Origin: an uncultured Ruminococcus sp.
GTDB taxonomy: Bacteria > Bacillota > Clostridia > Oscillospirales > Ruminococcaceae
Direction of reading: 5' to 3'
Length of the DNA stretch: 64,000 nt
Assembly: GCA_902783005.1 (NCBI GenBank)
Contig: CACZPI010000125.1
Location: 1 to 64,000, forward strand
How positions within the stretch are numbered: the first letter of the stretch is position 1; every line of letters starts with the position of its first letter. Below are positions 58,856 to 64,000 of this stretch, in pieces. The position numbers and the translations under genes are program-made. The notes below the pieces were generated by a model. The model did no database searches and was not told where the DNA came from. It was given only the letters and a program-made list of their open reading frames with translations.

Positions 58856-60973
58856 ATGAGAAGGAATGTGCATCGTGCGGCAGCCGCAGCACTGGCGGTT
58901 TTGCTCGGATGCTCCATGACCGGCTGTAACGGTGTATGGGATGCCCTCATCGGCAAGGAACCGGCGGAATCGGCTGCGGAGACCTCAGAAGAGGCACAGA
59001 CCGAAGCCGGGACCACAGCAGAGACGACCGCCGCCACAGAGACGGAAACAGAGCCGCCCACAACGGAGCATGTCAGCCCGACCGAAACTGTGGTTTCTTT
59101 GCTGGGTGCCCAGATCGACACGGATGCCACGCTTGACCGTGACAGTGCGGACGATGCGGGGAAGAATTTCAAGACCGATCTGTCTGATTTTATTGAGGAA
59201 GGCGACACGGTCAATTCGTTTACATTTGTCTTCTATTCCGCTGACGGCACCTCGAATATCGGCACTTTCAAGGGCGGCTGCGGTATTTCCGTCAATAGTG
59301 ACTGTGCGGCCGCGACCGATGAGGGATGGTACCAGTCCGATGATTTTTCCGTCCAGTCCGAGGGCAGCTATTGCGAGGTGACCTGGAATGTGCCTGCCGA
59401 GGTCGCACCCTACATTGCTGCTGATGGTGCGGTGCAGGTCGGCTACTGGTGGGGCGCCGTGCAGAAGGTCACTTTGAAAAATGTGATCTGCTCGTATACC
59501 CGCACACGTTCGCTGCCGGTGGACAGCACGGAAACGGTTTCTGTGGGGCAGACGCTGCATTTCGGCAATGATGATACGAATACCGTCAAGGTCTCCCTTG
59601 CGGATGTGCTGCCGGAGGACGGTGTGCCGCAGGCAGTGACATTTGATATTCAAGGCGGCGGGAGCTTTGGTAAATTTACGGGTGCCTTCGGCATCACGAC
59701 AGACGACTGGTACCAGACCGATACCGTGGCAGTTCTGACGGATGCAAGCGACCTGACCCTGACATGGATCATTCCGGACGGTATCAAGGCATCCATTCCG
59801 CAGGAAGCGGAGGTCATGCTTGGCTACTGGTGGGGCGAGGTCAATGACATCACACTCCAGTCTGTGACCGTGAAATACAGCATTGGCGGGGCGCCTGCGG
59901 CGGCTCCGGTACAGACACAAAAACAAGAGGACACCACGGAGGATCTGCCTGTGATCGAGAGCAAGGGGGATGCGGCAGCCATTGCAGCGGCCATCAGAAT
60001 CGGCTGGAATCTGGGCAATTCGCTCGACAGCTACAACAAGGATAATAAAAAGCGCGACTACGAGACGAGCTGGGGCAATGTGAAGACCACGCAGGCGGTC
60101 ATTGATACCGTGCGTGACAAGGGCTTCAACGCCGTGCGCATTCCGGTATCGTGGACGAATCATACCGATGATGCGGGCAATATTGACGCAGAATGGATGG
60201 AGCGTGTGAAGGCCGTCGTGGATTATGCGGTCAAGGACGACCTGTATATCATTCTGAATGTACATCATGACGATTACACCTGGCTCAATCCGACCTATGC
60301 GGATGAAGCGGCAGTAACGGCGAAATATGTCAAGATCTGGGAGCAGATCGCGGATACCTTCAAGGATTATGACGAGCATCTGCTGTTTGAAGGACTCAAT
60401 GAACCCCGTGTGATCGGCAGCGCGAAGGAATGGACAGGCGGCACCGAGGAGGAGCGTGATGTCATCAACCATCTGCTCGCGAAGTTTGTCAGCACCGTGC
60501 GCCATTCCGGCGGAAAGAATGCCGACCGCACGCTGGTCGTAACGACCCATGCGGCTTCGATCACGGATGAGGCGATCAATGGTCTGGTACTGCCCGACGA
60601 CAAGAATCTGATCGTATCCATCCACAACTATGCGCCGTGGAAATTTGCCACGGATGAATACCCGGATGCACGCGATTTTGACAGCGCAGGACAGCAGGAG
60701 CTGGAGCAGCAGTTCGGCAAGCTGTACAACAAGTTTGTCAGCCAGGGCATTCCGGTCATCATCGGTGAATTCGGCGCGGAGGACAAGGAAAACACGGCAG
60801 CACGGACGGCATATTACAGCTATTATATCAATTGTGCCGCACAGCGTGATATTCCGTGCTTCATCTGGGATAACGGCGGCGAGGACAGCTTCGGCCTGCT
60901 TGACCGCGGGAACAATACCTGGTATTATCCGGAGATCGTGGATGCGGCTGTCAGCGCAGCGGCATCGAGATAA
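58856..60973 (+). CDS. Lipoprotein GH5 cellulase with two N-terminal carbohydrate-binding-like modules
   Basis: A 705-residue surface lipoprotein: lipobox MTGC (Cys24), then a Glu/Thr linker. Two homologous beta modules follow (about 78-216 and 230-342), both ending with GYWWG and a TLK/TLQ strand, as expected for tandem carbohydrate-binding modules; I cannot assign the family with certainty. The GH5 catalytic domain (about 365-705) resembles subfamily 4: RIGWNLGNSLDS, AVRIPVSW, NVHHDDYTW, the acid/base Glu in LLFEGLNEPR (about 516) and the nucleophile Glu in IIGEFGAED (about 638). It should cut beta-1,4-glucan, possibly xyloglucan. There is no dockerin, so it is membrane-anchored and scaffold-independent. 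Confidence 0.9.
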   Translation: MRRNVHRAAAAALAVLLGCSMTGCNGVWDALIGKEPAESAAETSEEAQTEAGTTAETTAATETETEPPTTEHVSPTETVVSLLGAQIDTDATLDRDSADDAGKNFKTDLSDFIEEGDTVNSFTFVFYSADGTSNIGTFKGGCGISVNSDCAAATDEGWYQSDDFSVQSEGSYCEVTWNVPAEVAPYIAADGAVQVGYWWGAVQKVTLKNVICSYTRTRSLPVDSTETVSVGQTLHFGNDDTNTVKVSLADVLPEDGVPQAVTFDIQGGGSFGKFTGAFGITTDDWYQTDTVAVLTDASDLTLTWIIPDGIKASIPQEAEVMLGYWWGEVNDITLQSVTVKYSIGGAPAAAPVQTQKQEDTTEDLPVIESKGDAAAIAAAIRIGWNLGNSLDSYNKDNKKRDYETSWGNVKTTQAVIDTVRDKGFNAVRIPVSWTNHTDDAGNIDAEWMERVKAVVDYAVKDDLYIILNVHHDDYTWLNPTYADEAAVTAKYVKIWEQIADTFKDYDEHLLFEGLNEPRVIGSAKEWTGGTEEERDVINHLLAKFVSTVRHSGGKNADRTLVVTTHAASITDEAINGLVLPDDKNLIVSIHNYAPWKFATDEYPDARDFDSAGQQELEQQFGKLYNKFVSQGIPVIIGEFGAEDKENTAARTAYYSYYINCAAQRDIPCFIWDNGGEDSFGLLDRGNNTWYYPEIVDAAVSAAASR

Positions 60974-60981
60974 CAGCAAAC

Positions 60982-61015
60982 AAAACGTTGCAGGGAACGC
61001 TCCCTGCAACGTTTT
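60982..61015. terminator. Bidirectional terminator
   Basis: A perfect 15-bp stem, AAAACGTTGCAGGGA (60982-60996) and TCCCTGCAACGTTTT (61001-61015), between the convergent GH5 and NUDIX genes. Confidence 0.93.
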
Positions 61016-61022
61016 CATTGCT

Positions 61023-61439
61023 TTATCCTGCTGCATTTTTGATGACATTGCGTGCCTTGATGACGATGTTCTTGTCGTTTTCGTAGGTCAGCATATGGGA
61101 GGCATGTCCGATATCCACCCAGCGCACCTCGGAGATCTCCTCCTCCTGCGGCACATAATCGTAATTCTTGGCCTTGCCGATGAAGTAGACCACGACCTTC
61201 TGCGTATCCCGCTTCGGGGAATAGGAAACCGTCTCCCGGAAGGTCGGATCAATGATGACGTCGATCGAAGTTTCCTCCTTGATCTCGCGGATCGCTGTCT
61301 CCACCTCGGTCTCGCCCGGTTCTACATGCCCTTTGGGAAATGACCAGTGACCGCTGTTGATGTGGCGGATCAATAAAATCTCGATATTTCCATGAAATCT
61401 GCGGTATACGATCGCTCCGCAGGATTTTTCATGACGCAT
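61023..61439 (-). CDS. NUDIX hydrolase
   Basis: A 138-residue NUDIX protein. The box is GHVEPGETEVETAIREIKEETSI, with all metal-binding Glu residues and only Ser in place of the usual late Gly. RHINSGHWSFPKGHVE and the C-terminal RWVDIGHASHML resemble the Ap4A/MutT-like group. It hydrolyses a nucleoside diphosphate derivative, possibly diadenosine tetraphosphate. The gene is monocistronic with its own promoter. Confidence 0.88.
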   Translation of the reverse strand: MRHEKSCGAIVYRRFHGNIEILLIRHINSGHWSFPKGHVEPGETEVETAIREIKEETSIDVIIDPTFRETVSYSPKRDTQKVVVYFIGKAKNYDYVPQEEEISEVRWVDIGHASHMLTYENDKNIVIKARNVIKNAAG

Positions 61440-61492
61440 GGCATCTCGCTTCCTTTCTCGCCGCTGCCCGGCAAAATAGATTTGTCACATCT

Positions 61493-61521
61493 ATTATAGC
61501 ACATATTATCCAATTTGTCCA
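61493..61521 (-). promoter_or_regulatory. Promoter of the NUDIX gene
   Basis: Read leftward, TGGACA (61516-61521), 17 nt, TATAAT (61493-61498). Confidence 0.78.
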
Positions 61522-61591
61522 TATATTTTTTCTGTTTCTTTGTAAATTTTTTGACGAACAACAGCAAAACCGGATTTTTTCAAAAAAACTG

Positions 61592-61620
61592 TTTACGGAT
61601 CCGGATTTTTGTGGTAAAAT
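61592..61620 (+). promoter_or_regulatory. Promoter of the CPBP protease gene
   Basis: TTTACG (61592-61597), 17 nt, TAAAAT (61615-61620); moderate match. Confidence 0.6.
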
Positions 61621-61657
61621 AGAAGTAACCCATTTTATCGTAGATAAGGAGAACACC

Positions 61658-62851
61658 ATGAACGAGAATCCAACACCGTTTACTGCCGAACAGTTCCGGC
61701 AGCAGGCGGTTGAGCTCAGTCAGGCGGTTGCGGAGCTGCAGCGGCGTGACAACAAGCTGATAGACCCGCAGGATCCGTTTGAGAATGAAACGGAATTCCA
61801 TGAATACGGCTGCGATTTCGGTGAGATCGTTCCGCAGATCCGCATTCCCGGCTGCCGCCTCCCGTTAAAGCCCAATTCCCGGGAACGCAGCCGCATCCGG
61901 CGTTACCAGAATATTGTCGGCGGATTCATGCTCGGCCATTTTGTTATTTCAAATCTGGCCGCATTCCTGCTGATCCAGTTGTTTTATGTACTGCTCTATG
62001 CTTTTGACGGAATGCACGGGGAGCTGCCGGCAGCCTATGACGATATGGCGCAGACCTATCTGACCAATTCTTCTTCGATGATCGCGCTGAATCTGCTTGT
62101 GTACGGCACCTGCAATGTCGCGGCCGCGCTGCTTGGCCTGCGGGCAACGCGCATTCCGGTGTCCACGCTCTTCCGGACAAAGAATTTCACAGCCGGCCAT
62201 GCCGTGTGCTATATCTGCATCATGCTGACCATTCAGACCTTCATGGCACTCGCGGCAACCGGGATCACGGATCTGCTCGAGGGCATCGGCATCACGCCGT
62301 TTGAAATGGACGATTCGATGCTCCCGGAGCTGAAAAGCACAGCCGTTTCCTTCCTGTACAGCGTGCTGATCGCACCGGTGACGGAGGAGCTGCTGATGCG
62401 CGGCTTTGTCCTCAAGAATCTCTCCCGTGTCAGCCAGCGCTTCGGCATTCTGATGTCGGCATTCCTCTTCGGGATCTGGCATGAGAATCTGGCACAGTTT
62501 TTGCTGGCCTTCTGCGGCGGCGTATTCCTGGGGTATATTGCCGTCAAGCATGATTCGCTCATTCCCGGCATCATCTGCCATATGGCGGTGAATTTCGCGG
62601 CAGAGATGTTCAATGCCTTCGATACCTACGGTCTCGATACGCTGTATGATCTGTTCAATGTGGTGTATATGGTCATGGTCATTGCAGGCGTCCTGCTGCT
62701 GATCGTCATGTTCATCCGGGAGCGCCTGCCCAAGACAGTGCCTGCCCAGACGGAACGCGGCTTCCGCATTACGCTGACCAGCCCGCTGCTGCTGCTTGCC
62801 ATCGCGGCACACATCGGAATGGCGATCTATTATACGGTGTCTGAGATCTGA
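61658..62851 (+). CDS. CPBP family intramembrane metalloprotease
   Basis: A 397-residue membrane protein with about eight helices after a charged, helical N-terminal 85 residues. The CPBP (ABI/Rce1-like) motifs are PVTEELLMRGFVLKNLSR (Glu-Glu-x-x-x-Arg, near residue 245), FLFGIWHENLAQFL (first His) and GIICHMAVNF (second His). Members process membrane or peptide substrates or act in bacteriocin immunity; nothing nearby shows the target. AAGGAG lies before the ATG. Confidence 0.88.
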   Translation: MNENPTPFTAEQFRQQAVELSQAVAELQRRDNKLIDPQDPFENETEFHEYGCDFGEIVPQIRIPGCRLPLKPNSRERSRIRRYQNIVGGFMLGHFVISNLAAFLLIQLFYVLLYAFDGMHGELPAAYDDMAQTYLTNSSSMIALNLLVYGTCNVAAALLGLRATRIPVSTLFRTKNFTAGHAVCYICIMLTIQTFMALAATGITDLLEGIGITPFEMDDSMLPELKSTAVSFLYSVLIAPVTEELLMRGFVLKNLSRVSQRFGILMSAFLFGIWHENLAQFLLAFCGGVFLGYIAVKHDSLIPGIICHMAVNFAAEMFNAFDTYGLDTLYDLFNVVYMVMVIAGVLLLIVMFIRERLPKTVPAQTERGFRITLTSPLLLLAIAAHIGMAIYYTVSEI

Positions 62852-62860
62852 CAGAAAAAC

Positions 62861-62886
62861 AGCCTCCTGCCGAAAAGCAGGAGGCT
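62861..62886. terminator. Bidirectional terminator
   Basis: AGCCTCCTGC (62861-62870) and GCAGGAGGCT (62877-62886), loop CGAAAA, then TTTTGATTT; between the CPBP and deacetylase genes. Confidence 0.9.
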
Positions 62887-62892
62887 TTTGAT

Positions 62893-63627
62893 TTACAGGG
62901 TATAGCCCATGTCCCGGAGCCGGTCGATCAGCTCTCCGAGAATCTGTGCATTGGTGGATGAGACCGAATGCAGCAGGAGGATCTCACCGCCGTGCGCCTG
63001 TGCGGTCAGCTTTGCAAGTGCCTGCTGCGGATCGGGCTGCTTGTCGGTCAGCCAGTCCACATGGGCGCCCGACCAGAAGATCGTCCGGTACCCGAGTGAC
63101 TGCGCCGTCTGCAATGCCTCCTCGGAATATTCCCCGCAGGGACAGCGGAAATACTGCATCGTGTAGCCGTATTTCCGGATCACCAGATCATGCAGATCCA
63201 TCAGCTCCGCATGTGCCTGATCCGGTGTCAGATGCGGCACGGATGCATGTGTCATGCCGTGGTTGCCGAGCATATGCCCGTCTGCGATCATGCGCCTTAC
63301 CAGCTCTGTTTCCTTCTGTGCGTAGTCGCCGGTGAGAAAAAAGATCGCCGTCACATGCTTTTCGGCAAGCACATCCAGAATATCGTCCGTGTAGCCGTTC
63401 TCATACCCCTGATCGAATGTCAGAATGATCCGGCTCCGGTCAGGCGTGGTCGCATAGGCGCCATATTTCCGGTACTGTGCATCAAAGTCAAGCGCCCCGA
63501 GCGGAATGCCGTCTGCATCCGTCTGTGTGCCCTGTCCGTATCCGATCGCGCCCGCAGCGGCGGGGAGCGGCGCACCAAGCAGAAGCGCTCCGAGCAGCAG
63601 CGCCGGGAGCCTGCCAGCAATTTTCAT
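62893..63627 (-). CDS. Secreted polysaccharide deacetylase (PdaA-like)
   Basis: A 244-residue NodB-fold deacetylase with a signal peptide (residues 1-26). IILTFDQGYENGYTDDILDVL is the PdaA-type first motif, HMLGNHGMTHASVP supplies the zinc histidines, YFRCPCGEYSEE and the late ILLLHSVSST complete the set. PdaA removes the acetyl group from muramic acid on the way to the delta-lactam of spore cortex; it works with CwlD, for which there is a candidate at 39599. ATG is supported by GAGGGATTGTT upstream. The position of Gln instead of Asn/Glu after Phe-Asp is a minor variant. Confidence 0.85.
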   Translation of the reverse strand: MKIAGRLPALLLGALLLGAPLPAAAGAIGYGQGTQTDADGIPLGALDFDAQYRKYGAYATTPDRSRIILTFDQGYENGYTDDILDVLAEKHVTAIFFLTGDYAQKETELVRRMIADGHMLGNHGMTHASVPHLTPDQAHAELMDLHDLVIRKYGYTMQYFRCPCGEYSEEALQTAQSLGYRTIFWSGAHVDWLTDKQPDPQQALAKLTAQAHGGEILLLHSVSSTNAQILGELIDRLRDMGYTL

Positions 63628-63709
63628 AACAATCCCTCATTTCTGCGGCAGATCGCCGCACGGATAGTATGTGCCAAAAGGGAATGAATATGAACGGGAA
63701 CAAAAACAA

Positions 63710-63732
63710 GCCCCGCCTCGTGGTGGCGGAGC
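63710..63732 (-). terminator. Terminator of ireB
   Basis: Read leftward, GCTCCGCC and GGCGGGGC pair (63710-63717 with 63725-63732, one wobble) and are followed by TTGTTTTTG. Confidence 0.75.
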
Positions 63733-63773
63733 CTGCGAATGTCGATAGAATTGCCGGGGAATCAAAGCCGTCC

Positions 63774-63992
63774 TCAGTGATTGAGATAGGATCTGACAAG
63801 CACCTGAAGCAGCTCATCGCGGTCAATGTGACGGATGAGATTACGCGCATTGTTGTGCGTGGTTATGTAGGTGGGATCCTCGGAGAGGATGTAGCCGACG
63901 ATCTGGTTGATGGGATTATAGCCCTTCTGTACCAGTGCATCGTAAATAATGGTCAGAGTCCGCTTGAGCTCGATCTCTTTTTCTTCGTTCAT
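63774..63992 (-). CDS. ireB: IreB family regulatory phosphoprotein (UPF0297)
   Basis: A 72-residue protein that matches IreB over its full length: KRTLTIIYDALVQKGYNPINQIVGYILSEDPTYITTHNNARNLIRHIDRDELLQVLVRSYL. The short N-terminus includes the Thr residues that the PASTA kinase IreK phosphorylates in Enterococcus, where IreB lowers cephalosporin resistance. In Firmicutes it usually stands between alaS and the yqgF/ruvX gene; here a deacetylase follows instead, and the upstream neighbour is outside the window. A terminator follows. Confidence 0.95.
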   Translation of the reverse strand: MNEEKEIELKRTLTIIYDALVQKGYNPINQIVGYILSEDPTYITTHNNARNLIRHIDRDELLQVLVRSYLNH

Positions 63993-64000
63993 TGAAAAGG

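Noticed and set aside
58985..61048. A 687-codon leftward frame over the GH5 gene
   Set aside because: Shadow frame without recognisable domain or start.
63669..63995. A 108-codon rightward frame at the right edge
   Set aside because: Antisense to ireB and its terminator; IreB is unmistakable on the other strand.

Overview
The window looks like a chromosomal segment of a cellulolytic Ruminococcus-like member of the Oscillospiraceae (Firmicutes/Bacillota). The evidence is a GH9 cellulase with a CBM3c-like module and a dockerin, further dockerin-type repeats on a transglutaminase-like protein and on an expansin, a GH5 lipoprotein cellulase, the SCIFF peptide with its radical-SAM maturase, NfnAB, and IreB. 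Nearly every promoter I can read is a near-consensus sigma-A type (TTGACA/TTGCAT, about 17 nt, TATAAT). No phage, IS element, CRISPR array or integrase is visible. Coding sequence is GC-rich and produces many long antisense open frames, which are left out.

Layout. 1-2.8 kb: SseB-like protein and an SPFH/zinc-ribbon protein. 3.0-5.6 kb: GH9-CBM-dockerin cellulase. 5.7-9.0 kb: PrsA/SurA-type lipoprotein, a short-chain dehydrogenase, and a YhcC-type radical SAM protein. 9.1-12.3 kb: leftward operon of xylulokinase, a cytoplasmic leucine-rich-repeat protein and a small alarmone synthetase. 12.4-17.7 kb: metallophosphoesterase overlapping a dockerin-type expansin, a second LRR protein, and a Tet(M)-like translational GTPase fused to a YacP/Rae1-type NYN nuclease. 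17.9-24.8 kb: NfeD plus stomatin, NfnAB, YajC, a TIGR04086-type membrane protein, SCIFF precursor and maturase, and an ACT-domain protein.

24.9-32.2 kb is a leftward signalling island: LRR protein, YegI-type atypical kinase with zinc ribbon, vWA protein, PP2C phosphatase, membrane diguanylate cyclase, and a protein with a cytidine-deaminase-like head and a long repetitive tail. The kinase/vWA/PP2C set matches the TerY-P or YegI-YegK-YegL triad. I regard this island as the most promising candidate for an uncharacterised system. It is followed by a divergent sugar-binding lipoprotein plus a sensor with a degenerate GGDEF motif (32.6-34.9 kb) and a four-tRNA operon (Val, Asp, Gly, Cys).

35.5-46.1 kb: a hexapeptide-repeat transferase-like protein, a YtqB/MnmM-type methyltransferase, a dockerin-bearing transglutaminase-like protein, a CwlD-type amidase, a LEM3-like GIY-YIG protein, a GNAT gene with a possible leader-peptide attenuator, an epimerase, an iron-dependent alcohol dehydrogenase, and a DacF-like protein that has lost all three penicillin-binding motifs. 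46.3-57.7 kb is mostly housekeeping: pgi, a P-loop orphan, DUF177-rpmF, a DUF512 radical SAM protein, a YhfC-like protease, der, plsY, two tandem SUFU proteins and groES-groEL. 57.8-64 kb: cytidylate-kinase-like protein, GH5 cellulase, NUDIX, CPBP protease, PdaA-like deacetylase and ireB.
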